From positions 1 to 51,410 of the forward strand of contig QXWW01000032.1 in NCBI GenBank assembly GCA_009911185.1: DNA of 51,410 nt, in the 5' to 3' direction. The number at the start of each line of letters is the position of its first letter. Positions within the stretch are counted from its first letter, which is position 1. A program made the translations under genes and the position numbers. Under the pieces are notes generated by a model that was not told the origin of the DNA, did not search any database, and saw only the letters and a list, made by a program, of their open reading frames with translations. Of the stretch, positions 24,729-32,926 are shown piece by piece. The DNA comes from Lachnospiraceae bacterium. GTDB taxonomy: Bacteria > Bacillota > Clostridia > Lachnospirales > Lachnospiraceae.

Positions 24729-26566
24729 TGAGCGAGCAGAGACAGCCAAGGAGAATGGGTCATGGGCCTGGACCCGGCGGTATAGCGCCGGGGGAAAAGG
24801 CCAAGAATTTCCGGGGAACCGTAAAAAAACTTATGCAGTACATTGGACGATATAAAATTGGCGTTTTATTTGTACTTATATTTGCCGTGGCGTCTACAGT
24901 GTTCGGTATTGTAGGGCCTAAAATACTTGGCAATGCGACGACTGAATTATTTAACGGGCTGGTAGAAAAAGTAACTGGAAGCGGAGGAATCAATTTTAAC
25001 AGAATTGGTGAGATTTTGCTGTTTTTGCTAACGATCTATCTGTTCAGCGCCTTGTGTTCGTTTGTCCAGGGATTTATCATGACGGGAATTACTCAGAAGA
25101 TATGTTTTCGTTTCCGGAAAGATATTTCACAGAAGATTAACCGTATGCCCATGAAATATTTTGAGTCACGGACAGTGGGAGAGGTGTTATCCAGGATTAC
25201 CAATGATGTGGATACTCTCGGGCAGGGCTTAAATCAAAGTGTAACGCAATTGATAACTTCTATAGCAACTTTGATTGGTATTTTGGTTATGATGCTTAGT
25301 ATCAGTCCGGCAATGACATTGATTGCCTTGGTAATTCTGCCGGTATCCGGTGTTTTGATTGGTATCGTGGTGAAATTTTCTCAGAAATATTTTATTGCGC
25401 AGCAAAAATATCTGGGAAAGATTAATGGCCAGGTAGAAGAGGTTTACAGCGGCCACAATATTGTAAAGGCGTTTAATAAAGAGGAGGATATGCTGCGCGA
25501 ATTTGATGAGACGAATGATATTCTTTATCAGTCTGCATGGAAATCACAGTTTTTATCCGGAATGATGCAGCCTATTATGGGTTTTGTGGGCAATCTCGGC
25601 TATGTGGCGGTGGCGGTGGCAGGCGCCATGCTTGCCGTGCGGGGGCGGATTGAAGTAGGGGAGATTCAGTCGTTTATTCAATATGTACGGCAGTTTACCC
25701 AGCCTATTTCACAGGTAGCCCAGGTTTCCAATATGCTGCAGGCCACCGCGGCGGCAGCGGAGCGTGTTTTTGAATTTTTGGAAGAAGAGGAAGAAGAGAT
25801 TTGCGCGCAGCATCCGGTAAAAGCAAATACAATGGAAGGCAGAGTTACCTTTGAGCATGTGCAGTTTGGCTACGACGAAGATAAGATAATTATCAATGAT
25901 TTTAATTGTCAGGTGGAACCAGGGCAGATGGTTGCCATTGTAGGACCTACCGGAGCAGGCAAGACAACTATGGTCAAACTTTTGATGCGTTTTTATGATG
26001 TTTGTAAGGGAAGCATCCGGGTGGATGGCCATGATCTGCGGGAATTTCACCGCGGCGATCTGAGAGAGAATTTTGGCATGGTTCTGCAGGATACCTGGCT
26101 GTTTAAAGGCACGATTATGGAGAATATCCGTTATGGCAGACTGGAGGCTACGGATGACGAGGTTATTGCGGCGGCAAAGGCGGCGCATGCGCATCGTTTT
26201 ATTTCTACACTTCCCGGGGGTTACCAAATGGAACTGAATGAGGATGCCAGTAATGTTTCGCAAGGGCAGAAGCAGCTTCTGACGATTGCAAGGGCAATTC
26301 TGGCAGATAATCCGATTCTGATTCTGGACGAAGCGACTTCTTCTGTGGATACCAGAACCGAAGAAAGGATTCAAAAGGCTATGAATAACCTGATGAAGGG
26401 CAGAACAAGCTTTGTGATTGCCCATCGGCTTTCTACCATTAAAGATGCAGATGTTATCCTGGTTATGAAAGACGGAGATATTATTGAACAGGGAAATCAT
26501 CAGGAACTGCTGGCGAAGCAAGGCTTCTATGCAGAGCTGTATAATTCTCAGTTTGAGGCAGCTTAG
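24728..26566 (+). CDS. ABC exporter half-transporter with catalytic ATP site
   Basis: This 612-residue partner of the upstream gene has six helices in about residues 45-340 and an ATPase domain in about 365-605. Walker A is GPTGAGKTT (406-414) and Walker B is LILDEATSS with the catalytic Glu at 535. The signature is VSQGQ (510-514) instead of LSGGQ. Combined with the Asp-bearing partner, one composite ATP site is intact and the other is degenerate. The first 40 residues are Gly/Pro-rich and basic (GHGPGPGGIAPGEKAKNFRG), a common cytosolic start in this group. AAAGGAGGTGCGG at the end of the upstream gene provides its ribosome site. The operon ends at the terminator at 26608. Confidence 0.93.
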   Translation: MSEQRQPRRMGHGPGPGGIAPGEKAKNFRGTVKKLMQYIGRYKIGVLFVLIFAVASTVFGIVGPKILGNATTELFNGLVEKVTGSGGINFNRIGEILLFLLTIYLFSALCSFVQGFIMTGITQKICFRFRKDISQKINRMPMKYFESRTVGEVLSRITNDVDTLGQGLNQSVTQLITSIATLIGILVMMLSISPAMTLIALVILPVSGVLIGIVVKFSQKYFIAQQKYLGKINGQVEEVYSGHNIVKAFNKEEDMLREFDETNDILYQSAWKSQFLSGMMQPIMGFVGNLGYVAVAVAGAMLAVRGRIEVGEIQSFIQYVRQFTQPISQVAQVSNMLQATAAAAERVFEFLEEEEEEICAQHPVKANTMEGRVTFEHVQFGYDEDKIIINDFNCQVEPGQMVAIVGPTGAGKTTMVKLLMRFYDVCKGSIRVDGHDLREFHRGDLRENFGMVLQDTWLFKGTIMENIRYGRLEATDDEVIAAAKAAHAHRFISTLPGGYQMELNEDASNVSQGQKQLLTIARAILADNPILILDEATSSVDTRTEERIQKAMNNLMKGRTSFVIAHRLSTIKDADVILVMKDGDIIEQGNHQELLAKQGFYAELYNSQFEAA

Positions 26567-26607
26567 AGGGTGTTTGCGGCACAATGTCTTGAAAAATCCA
26601 TCCAGCC

Positions 26608-26637
26608 ATCGGAGTGCGCTTTCCGCACTCCGATTTT
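26608..26637 (+). terminator. Intrinsic terminator after the ABC exporter
   Basis: ATCGGAGTGCG-CTTTC-CGCACTCCGAT forms a perfect 11-bp stem followed by TTTG. Confidence 0.75.
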
Positions 26638-26811
26638 GCGCGTGACGTATGTTTTATTCGGTCAACGCGGCCAGTTGCGTTCCTTATTTTGTATAAATTT
26701 CCTGTAATTAGCGTGATACAGTTGGTGTAAAGCAATTTGCAAACTTTTAAAGGAAGGAAAAGTTACCATTTCAATCATTGAATTGTCACAGCAGAACAAG
26801 TGAAAATTTAC

Positions 26812-26926
26812 AAGGGCTGCTGCAAAAAAGATATTTGTACATTTGTTCTTCCAGATGGCATAGCGAGAAGTTTGTAGAGGACGCTATGTACAGTATCCAA
26901 ATATCTGCTTTTCAGCAGCCCTTGTG
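26812..26926. repeat. Long imperfect palindrome, MITE-like
   Basis: A left arm beginning ACAAGGGCTGCTG and ending AGATATTTG pairs over about 28 positions with the right arm (CAAATATCTGC to CAGCAGCCCTTGT), with three mismatches. The inner part has its own CATAGCG/CGCTATG stem. The GGGCTGCTGCAAAA ends recall the termini of some IS families such as IS1182, from memory. No ORF is inside and no clear target duplication flanks it. It could also end transcripts from both sides, including the minus-strand gene at 26963. Confidence 0.6.
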
Positions 26927-26962
26927 TCAGGATTTTGTGCGAGATGCATAATTAAATTGAAA

Positions 26963-27700
26963 TTATACGCTTTGTGCCTGTTTTGGCATCTTGGCTATTT
27001 GGGTATCATACATATCCAGTCTGCCATTGATAATACGTAAGTTTTCTTTGAATGCTGTGTTGGTTTCCATTTGAGAGACAAAAAATTCTTCTGTCAAAGA
27101 ATAGTTATTGCGGACAGTTTTTTCGATATGGTCCAGACGTGCATCCATTTTAGAAATGTGTGTTTTCATATCTGACAGCTCAGTATTTGTGTTTGAAATA
27201 CTGTTTTTCATTTCTGTCATTTCAGCGTTTAAATTCCAGACATTATTTTTGATATCAGCTATCTCAAAGTTCATATTAGAAACGTTATTCCTGATATCAG
27301 CTATTTCAGAGTTCATATTAGAAACGTTATTCCTGATATCAGTTATTTCATTATTCGTATTAGAAACGTTATTCCTGATATCAGCTATTTCAGAGTTCAT
27401 ATTAGAAACGTTATTCCTGATATCAGTTATTTCATTGTTCATATTAGAAACGTTATTCCTGATATCAGCTATTTCAGAGTTCATATTAGAAACATTATTC
27501 CTGATATCAGCTATTTCAGAGTTCATATTAGAAACGTTATTCTTGATATCGGTTATTTCAGCATTCAAGTTAGAAATATCATTTTTCATGTTTTTCATCT
27601 CGTGCTTCATTCCTACAATGTCAGATTTAATGTATCCTACGTCGGATTTGATGCCTTTTAATTCCAAAAGAATGAAATCAAATTTATCCGTAGTGGTCAT
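26963..27700 (-). CDS. Coiled-coil protein built of 14-residue repeats
   Basis: This 245-residue cytoplasmic protein starts at 27700 behind AAGGAGGTGAG. The middle (about residues 35-170) is a chain of near-identical 14-residue units, IADIRNNVSNMNSE and variants. Ile, Ile, Val and Met fall at spacing 3-4-3-4, a textbook two-heptad coiled coil. Units with SEIADI and NEITDI largely alternate. The C-terminal 70 residues lack the repeat and include a conserved-looking FKENLRIINGRLDMYDTQI helix. There is no signal peptide or membrane segment. The function is unknown; it could be a scaffold, tether or tail-fibre-like rod. It is monocistronic, with the MITE-like palindrome behind it. Confidence 0.75.
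   Translation of the reverse strand: MTTTDKFDFILLELKGIKSDVGYIKSDIVGMKHEMKNMKNDISNLNAEITDIKNNVSNMNSEIADIRNNVSNMNSEIADIRNNVSNMNNEITDIRNNVSNMNSEIADIRNNVSNTNNEITDIRNNVSNMNSEIADIRNNVSNMNFEIADIKNNVWNLNAEMTEMKNSISNTNTELSDMKTHISKMDARLDHIEKTVRNNYSLTEEFFVSQMETNTAFKENLRIINGRLDMYDTQIAKMPKQAQSV
27251..27586 (-). repeat. Tandem repeat, eight units of 42 bp
   Basis: The marker GATATC recurs exactly every 42 bases at 27251, 27293, 27335, 27377, 27419, 27461, 27503 and 27545. Units are nearly identical in DNA and lie in frame within the coiled-coil gene. Gain or loss of a unit would keep the frame and the heptad phase. Confidence 0.9.
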
Positions 27701-27905
27701 AGTTCTCACCTCCTTTACATGAAAAAATTGTAACATATATATGAAGAAAAGTCTATGGAAGTGCAAAAAATATTAAATAAATAACATATTATTTGCCCTA
27801 ATTCTGCGCGTGTATACAGGAAACTTTATTTGCACTGTACGAATTAACCTTTCCGTCTATAAATAATTTAGTGGTTTTCAATTTCAGCAGTTGGAGATTT
27901 TTATA

Positions 27906-27934
27906 TTGACTAACTGGAAAGAACATGATAGGAT
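27906..27934 (+). promoter_or_regulatory. Probable promoter of nrdDG
   Basis: TTGACT and TAGGAT are separated by 17 bases. The predicted transcription start falls just before the first NrdR-like box, a position that fits repression. Confidence 0.55.
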
Positions 27935-27943
27935 AAAAGGCAA

Positions 27944-27999
27944 ACACTATATATGGTATTAAAATGTAAAAAAAAGCACAAAAACAACTAAATAGAGTT
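27944..27999 (+). promoter_or_regulatory. Pair of NrdR-like boxes
   Basis: ACACTATATATGGTAT at 27944-27959 fits the NrdR consensus (ACACWATATWTWGTGT) apart from its right edge. A weaker dyad, AACTAAATAGAGTT, lies at 27986-27999. The centres are 41 bases apart, close to four helical turns, as expected for cooperative NrdR binding. NrdR represses ribonucleotide reductase genes when dATP is high. The remaining 28000-28087 leader holds nothing else recognisable. Confidence 0.55.
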
Positions 28000-28087
28000 A
28001 TTTGTACAACAAAGCATTTACAAATTAAAAGTTTCTGGCATTGTACATATCAGTGGTTGAAAGTTAATCAGAAAGAGAGGAATAGGC

Positions 28088-30217
28088 ATGGAGAAAGATT
28101 TTAAGGTAGTTAAAAAAGATGGGACAAAGGAAGAATTTAATGTGCAGAAAGTGGTGATTGCGGTAAATAAGTCTGCTTACCGCGCTTTAATCAAGTTTTC
28201 AGAGGAGGATTTAAAGGTCATCTGCCAGTTTGTGGAAGATAAGGTAGAATCCATGGGAATTAAGGAGATTAAAATTGCGCAAATGCATAATATTGTGGAA
28301 GGAGCATTGGAAAAAGTAAATCCGACGGTTGCGAAAAGCTATCGTGATTATCGGAATTACAAGCAGGATTTTGTGCAAATGCTGGATGAGGTTTATAAAA
28401 AGAGTCAGTCCATTATGTATATCGGGGATAAGGAAAACTCCAACACAGATAGTGCATTGGTCTCTACGAAGCGAAGCCTGATTTTTAACCAGCTTAACAA
28501 GGAACTGTATCAGAAATTTTTTATGACTACAGAGGAAATTCAGGCATGCCGGGACGGGTATCTTTATGTTCATGATATGTCTGCAAGGCGCGATACGATG
28601 AATTGCTGTCTGTTTGATGTGGAAAATGTGTTGCGGGGCGGTTTTGAAATGGGAAATCTGTGGTACAATGAGCCAAAGACACTGGATGTTGCTTTTGATG
28701 TGATTGGGGATATTGTTTTAAGCGCTGCCAGTCAGCAATATGGAGGATTTACAGTACCGAGCGTAGAGAAGATTCTGGAACCATATGCGCAGAAGTCTTA
28801 CATGAAATATAAGAAACGTTATCAGGAACTGGGCCTGGGCGAAGAGCGGGCTGAGGAAGAGACGATGAAAGATATTGCCAGGGATTTGGAGCAGGGGGTC
28901 CAGGGCTGGGAATACAAATTTAATTCAGTCTCTTCCAGCCGGGGAGATTATCCGTTTATTACTATGACTTTTGGGACAGGAAGCGGACGCTTTGCAAAAA
29001 TGGCGTCTATTGCCATGCTGAATGTTCGCAGAAAAGGACAGGGAAAAGCAGAATGCAAGAAACCGGTTCTGTTTCCCAAACTGGTCTTTTTATATGACGA
29101 GAATCTTCACGGGCCGGGAGGAGAACTGGAGGATGTATTTGAGGCGGGAATCGAATGTTCCAGAAAGACCATGTATCCGGATTGGCTGAGCCTCACAGGA
29201 AAAGGATATATCGCCAGTATGTATAAACAGTATGGAAAAATAATAAGCCCGATGGGCTGCCGCGCATTTTTGTCTCCGTGGTATGAGAGAGGGGGTATGA
29301 ATCCGGCGGATGAAAATGACTCTCCGGTATTTGTGGGACGTTTCAATATCGGCGTGGTCAGCCTGCACCTGCCCATGATTTTGGCAAGATCCAGGCAGGA
29401 AAGCCGGGATTTCTATGAAGTGCTTGATTATTATTTGGAATTAATCCGCCAGCTTCATATTCGTACCTATGCATATTTAGGGGAGATGCGCGCAAGCACA
29501 AATCCGCTGGCATATTGTGAAGGCGGATTTTATGGAGGGCATCTTGGGATTCATGACAAGATAAAACCGCTGCTTAAGACAGCAACAGCATCGTTCGGAA
29601 TTACGGCTTTTAACGAACTGCAGCGTTTGTATAATGGCAAATCCCTGGTGGAAGATGGAGAGTTTGCACTTGAAGTACTGGAGCATATCAATGAGAAAAT
29701 TAATCAATATAAGAAAGAGGATGGAAATCTTTATGCCATTTATGCAACTCCGGCAGAAAATCTCTGTGGCCTGCAGGTAAAACAATTCCGGAAAAAGTAT
29801 GGGATTGTGGAAAATGTATCGGACAGGGAATATGTCAGCAATGGATTTCATTGCCATGTGTCGGAAGACATTACGCCAATTCAGAAACAGGATTTGGAAT
29901 ACCGTTTCTGGGAATTGAGTAACGGCGGTAAGATTCAGTATGTGAAGTATCCAATTGATTACAATAAAGAAGCAGTCAAGACCCTGGTGCGGCGCGCCAT
30001 GAAAATGGGTTTCTATGAAGGAGTAAACCTGTCTTTGGCTTATTGCGATGATTGCGGGCACCAGGAACTGGAGATGGATCAGTGTCCGAAATGCGGCAGC
30101 AGGAATTTGACGAAAATTGACCGGATGAACGGTTATCTCTCCTATTCAAGGATAAAGGGAGACACTCGGCTCAATGACGCGAAAATGGCGGAAATTGCGG
30201 AACGAAAAAGTATGTAA
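28088..30217 (+). CDS. nrdD: Anaerobic ribonucleoside-triphosphate reductase
   Basis: This class III, glycyl-radical reductase makes dNTPs from NTPs without oxygen. The 709-residue chain has an ATP-cone regulatory domain (about 1-95, VVKKDGTKEEFNVQKVVIAV), the ten-stranded barrel, and a C-terminal zinc site with Cys653, Cys656, Cys666 and Cys669 (CDDC, CPKC). The radical glycine is Gly682 in RMNGYLSYSR. Its motif reads RMNGYL where many members have R-V-C/T-G-Y. AGAGAGGAATAGGC precedes the ATG. It is followed after 11 bases by its activase nrdG. Regulation by NrdR is suggested by the boxes upstream. Confidence 0.96.
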   Translation: MEKDFKVVKKDGTKEEFNVQKVVIAVNKSAYRALIKFSEEDLKVICQFVEDKVESMGIKEIKIAQMHNIVEGALEKVNPTVAKSYRDYRNYKQDFVQMLDEVYKKSQSIMYIGDKENSNTDSALVSTKRSLIFNQLNKELYQKFFMTTEEIQACRDGYLYVHDMSARRDTMNCCLFDVENVLRGGFEMGNLWYNEPKTLDVAFDVIGDIVLSAASQQYGGFTVPSVEKILEPYAQKSYMKYKKRYQELGLGEERAEEETMKDIARDLEQGVQGWEYKFNSVSSSRGDYPFITMTFGTGSGRFAKMASIAMLNVRRKGQGKAECKKPVLFPKLVFLYDENLHGPGGELEDVFEAGIECSRKTMYPDWLSLTGKGYIASMYKQYGKIISPMGCRAFLSPWYERGGMNPADENDSPVFVGRFNIGVVSLHLPMILARSRQESRDFYEVLDYYLELIRQLHIRTYAYLGEMRASTNPLAYCEGGFYGGHLGIHDKIKPLLKTATASFGITAFNELQRLYNGKSLVEDGEFALEVLEHINEKINQYKKEDGNLYAIYATPAENLCGLQVKQFRKKYGIVENVSDREYVSNGFHCHVSEDITPIQKQDLEYRFWELSNGGKIQYVKYPIDYNKEAVKTLVRRAMKMGFYEGVNLSLAYCDDCGHQELEMDQCPKCGSRNLTKIDRMNGYLSYSRIKGDTRLNDAKMAEIAERKSM

Positions 30218-30228
30218 GGAGTTTTAAA

Positions 30229-30720
30229 ATGAGATACCACGATATTACAAAGGATGATATGCTTAACGGTGACGGGCTTCGAGTAGTCTTATGGGTGTCC
30301 GGTTGTTCTCATTGTTGTAAAGAATGCCAAAATCCTGTTACCTGGGACCCCAATGGGGGACTGGTGTTTGATGAAAAGGCGAAACAAGAAGTATTTGAGG
30401 CGCTTTCCAGAGATTATATTTCCGGTATTACTTTAAGCGGAGGCGACCCGCTGTATTATGGAAATCGTGCCGATATAGGAAAATTAGTGAAGGAGGTGAA
30501 ATCGGCGTTTCCAGAAAAGACAATATGGTTGTATACCGGATTTGTATGGGAGGCGGTTTGTGGTTTGAATATGATGAAATATGTAGATGTTTTGGTAGAT
30601 GGGGCGTTTATCGCAGAACAGAAGGATGTGCAGCTATTTTGGCGGGGAAGCGCTAACCAGCGGGTGATTAATGTTCCGGCGACCTTAAAAGAGGGAAAAG
30701 TTGTTCTGCATTGTCAATAA
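30229..30720 (+). CDS. nrdG: Anaerobic ribonucleotide reductase-activating protein (radical SAM)
   Basis: This 163-residue radical-SAM activase puts the glycyl radical on NrdD. The 4Fe-4S cysteines are Cys26, Cys30 and Cys33 in GCSHCCKEC, and the SAM-binding GGDP follows in LSGGDPLYYG. DGLRVVLWVSGC and NPVTWDPNGG are typical of NrdG. AAGGAG precedes the start 11 bases behind nrdD, so the two are co-transcribed. The C-terminus ends without a clear terminator, 13 bases before the promoter of the chemoreceptor gene. Confidence 0.95.
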   Translation: MRYHDITKDDMLNGDGLRVVLWVSGCSHCCKECQNPVTWDPNGGLVFDEKAKQEVFEALSRDYISGITLSGGDPLYYGNRADIGKLVKEVKSAFPEKTIWLYTGFVWEAVCGLNMMKYVDVLVDGAFIAEQKDVQLFWRGSANQRVINVPATLKEGKVVLHCQ

Positions 30721-30732
30721 TGCATAAATATA

Positions 30733-30761
30733 TTGACAAAGTTGGTATAATATAGGATAAT
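30733..30761 (+). promoter_or_regulatory. Promoter of the chemoreceptor gene
   Basis: A perfect TTGACA and GATAAT are separated by 17 bases, 36 bases before the start codon. Confidence 0.6.
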
Positions 30762-30797
30762 TATACTATAAAATATGAAAACCGGGAGATTTTTAAG

Positions 30798-32618
30798 ATG
30801 AAAAAAGATGAGGATACGAGAGAAGCAAGAGGAAAAGGAGTAAAAAGCCTGGCAACTATGGTGGTACTGGTAGTGTTTGCTTTGATTGCAGTAACGGCCA
30901 TTTCCTTAGGCGGGCTGGGGATTATTTTCCTGCGTCAGTCTATGGAAGAATCCGCCAGTCAGTATCAGGAAACGAAAGATCAGGATTACCGGACGGAGAT
31001 AAAATCCCAGATTCAGGGAGCGGTTGCCCTGGTGCAGGGATATTACGACAGGTTTTCTCAGGGAGATTTAACCGAGGAAGAAGCCAAAAACCTGTCGAAG
31101 GAAGCGATTCGCAACATACGTTACCGGGATGATGCTTCCGGTTATATCTGGATTGATGGAGAAGACGGCATTTTGATTATGCATCCGATTCTTGCAGAAC
31201 AGGAAGGAACCAATCGTATTGATATGACGGATCCCAATGGAGTGAAAATTACGCAGGGAATTATAGACGCTGCAAAAGGCGGGGATGGTTTCCATGAATT
31301 TTCGTTCACGAAGGCGGACGGGGTGACTGTTGCACCCAAAATCGCTTACGGACAGGAATTTGAACCCTGGGGCTGGGTGATTGCAACTGGGAATTATGTG
31401 GATGATATGAATGCGGAAATCGAAGTTACCAGGCAGCGGATTAATCAGGAATTTAAAAAGATGATAGTAATGTTCGGCGTGACGGTCGCACTGATATTAT
31501 TAACGGCATTTCTGGTATCTTTGTTTTTTGGTAAACGGCTGACAAGAGGAATACAGAGGATTGAAGGGCATCTGCACAAAACAGCCGAAGGAGATTTGTC
31601 ATTTGAAATTGACAAGCGCCTGACAGGACGTGCAGACGAGATCGGGAAGATTGCGCGTTCTCTGGAGGATGTGAAAAACTCGCTGGCAGGCATGATTGGA
31701 AATGTAAGTGAAGCTGGAAGCCATATGAAGAGCAGCAGCGAGAAGTTTAGCGAGAAGTTTAACAGTATCAGCAGCAGTATAGAGAATGTGAACACTGCAA
31801 TTGAAGAGCTTGCTTTGGGCGCCACAAGCCAGGCTGCGGAAACAGAGACGGTAAACAATAAAATTTTGGAACTCGGAGGCGTTATTGAGGTAGAGAAACA
31901 GGGAGTGGATAAACTGGAGGAGTCTGTATCCAGTATGATGCAGTATTCATCCGGGGCATCCGAGAGTATAGAACTGCTGTATAAGATTACAGATATCACC
32001 ATCAAGGCCATTGGTGTAGTGTATGAGCAGACGAACAAGAATAATGAGTCGGCGGCAAGCATCAATAAGGCGGTGGAGATTATTAAAGAACTGGCAGAAC
32101 AGACGAATTTACTGTCATTGAATGCAAGTATTGAGGCAGCGCGTGCCGGGGAGGCAGGAAAAGGATTTGCCGTGGTAGCAGAAGAAATACGGAACCTGGC
32201 GGAAGAGTCGGCAGACAGTGCACAGGAAATTGAGGGTATTGTGAAAGAACTTACCGGGAATGTGGCGGTTTCTGTTGATAATATGCAGGTGGTATCCAAG
32301 AATGTACAGGAACAGCAGACCAGACTGGAAGAGACCAGGCAGGCGTTCAAGCATTTGTATGATGAAATTAAAATGGTCGAGAGTGTGACGAAGGAAATCG
32401 GCAGTCAGACCAGCGTATTGGATTCCCTGAAGCAGTTGGTGGCAGATTCTGTAAATAATCTGGCAAGTATCGTTGAGGAAAACGCAGCTTCTACAGAGGA
32501 GACCAGCGCCAGCATGCAGATGGTGGCAGAGGGGATTGAAGAGTGCAGTAAGGATACCAAGTCGCTGGTAGAATTGAGCGTGCGGCAGAATCAGGAAACG
32601 AAGAAGTTCAAATTGTAA
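30798..32618 (+). CDS. Methyl-accepting chemotaxis protein with a single-Cache sensor
   Basis: This 606-residue receptor has a first membrane helix at about 16-45 and an extracellular sensor at about 46-215. A second helix lies at about 222-245, followed by HAMP at about 246-300 and a long signalling coiled coil. The sensor has the sCache_2 signature [15 protein letters not shown] and ends with [15 protein letters not shown], as in receptors for small organic acids. The cytoplasmic tip carries the strongly conserved [20 protein letters not shown] followed by [15 protein letters not shown]. No CheR-binding pentapeptide is seen at the C-terminus. GGGAG precedes the start. Together with the FliD-like gene near 50500, it hints at a motile or formerly motile cell. 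Confidence 0.95.
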   Translation: MKKDEDTREARGKGVKSLATMVVLVVFALIAVTAISLGGLGIIFLRQSMEESASQYQETKDQDYRTEIKSQIQGAVALVQGYYDRFSQGDLTEEEAKNLSKEAIRNIRYRDDASGYIWIDGEDGILIMHPILAEQEGTNRIDMTDPNGVKITQGIIDAAKGGDGFHEFSFTKADGVTVAPKIAYGQEFEPWGWVIATGNYVDDMNAEIEVTRQRINQEFKKMIVMFGVTVALILLTAFLVSLFFGKRLTRGIQRIEGHLHKTAEGDLSFEIDKRLTGRADEIGKIARSLEDVKNSLAGMIGNVSEAGSHMKSSSEKFSEKFNSISSSIENVNTAIEELALGATSQAAETETVNNKILELGGVIEVEKQGVDKLEESVSSMMQYSSGASESIELLYKITDITIKAIGVVYEQTNKNNESAASINKAVEIIKELAEQTNLLSLNASIEAARAGEAGKGFAVVAEEIRNLAEESADSAQEIEGIVKELTGNVAVSVDNMQVVSKNVQEQQTRLEETRQAFKHLYDEIKMVESVTKEIGSQTSVLDSLKQLVADSVNNLASIVEENAASTEETSASMQMVAEGIEECSKDTKSLVELSVRQNQETKKFKL

Positions 32619-32650
32619 GAATGACTAATATTACATAAAAACAAAGTGGA

Positions 32651-32753
32651 GGAGCTGTTGCAAAATAGCAGCCAGTAACAAGATATGGTTTTCCGGAAAC
32701 GGAGAATAAGCTGTATGTTGTTTCTGTAGCTAATTTTGTAACGGCTCTTTTTT
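32651..32753 (+). terminator. Long-stem terminator after the chemoreceptor gene
   Basis: GAGCTGTTGCAAAATAGC and GCTAATTTTGTAACGGCTC pair over about 17 positions with small defects, and nested pairing (ACAAGATA/TATGTTGT, TTCCG/CGGAG-type) lies inside. It ends in TTTTTTG. The length and the GAGCTGTTGCAAAA end suggest a palindromic element reused as a terminator. Confidence 0.65.
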
Positions 32754-32850
32754 GTTCTATTAGCAAAGGACTTGTCACGTTAAAATGTGAAAATGTCCTT
32801 TCTAATAAGAAGAAAAGAATATGCGTACTCGCACGGGAGGTATCATATCG
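32746..32850 (+). repeat. Dispersed palindromic repeat, copy F (with short tail)
   Basis: TTCTATTAGCAAAGGAC and GTCCTTTCTAATAAGAA form arms around TTGTCACGTTAAAATGTGAA. The bases TATAGG of other copies are TATTAG here, with the matching change CTAATA in the other arm, so the pairing is kept. The tail begins GAATATGCGTACTCGCACGG and fades near 32850. It starts on the T-tract of the terminator before it and lies just upstream of the TrmB-type promoter. Confidence 0.7.
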
Positions 32851-32862
32851 TTAAAAATTGAC

Positions 32863-32910
32863 TTGACATTTTTTACAGAAAATATTATAGTATTCCTGAA
32901 AAGGAATACT
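32863..32910 (+). promoter_or_regulatory. Promoter and palindromic operator of the TrmB-type regulator
   Basis: A perfect TTGACA (32863) and TATAGT (32886) are separated by 17 bases. The perfect dyad AGTATTCC-TGAAAA-GGAATACT (32889-32910) overlaps the -10 box and start point, the place for repression. Self-regulation by the gene just downstream is the simplest reading. Confidence 0.65.
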
Positions 32911-32926
32911 AATGGAGGCTCAGCCG

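Larger units (their letters stand above)
26567..26962. other. Intergenic region with terminator and MITE-like palindrome
   Basis: It holds the exporter terminator (26608-26637) and a long imperfect palindrome (26812-26926). Between them are about 170 bases without a supported feature. Confidence 0.6.

Noticed and set aside
27251-27586. Regular repeats considered as a CRISPR array
   Set aside because: The 42-bp units are directly adjacent with no unique spacers and stay in one reading frame.
27108-27722. Long plus-strand reading frame opposite the coiled-coil gene
   Set aside because: It is the mirror of the 42-bp repeat on the other strand, has no ribosome site, and gives a monotonous Phe/Ile/Leu-rich protein.
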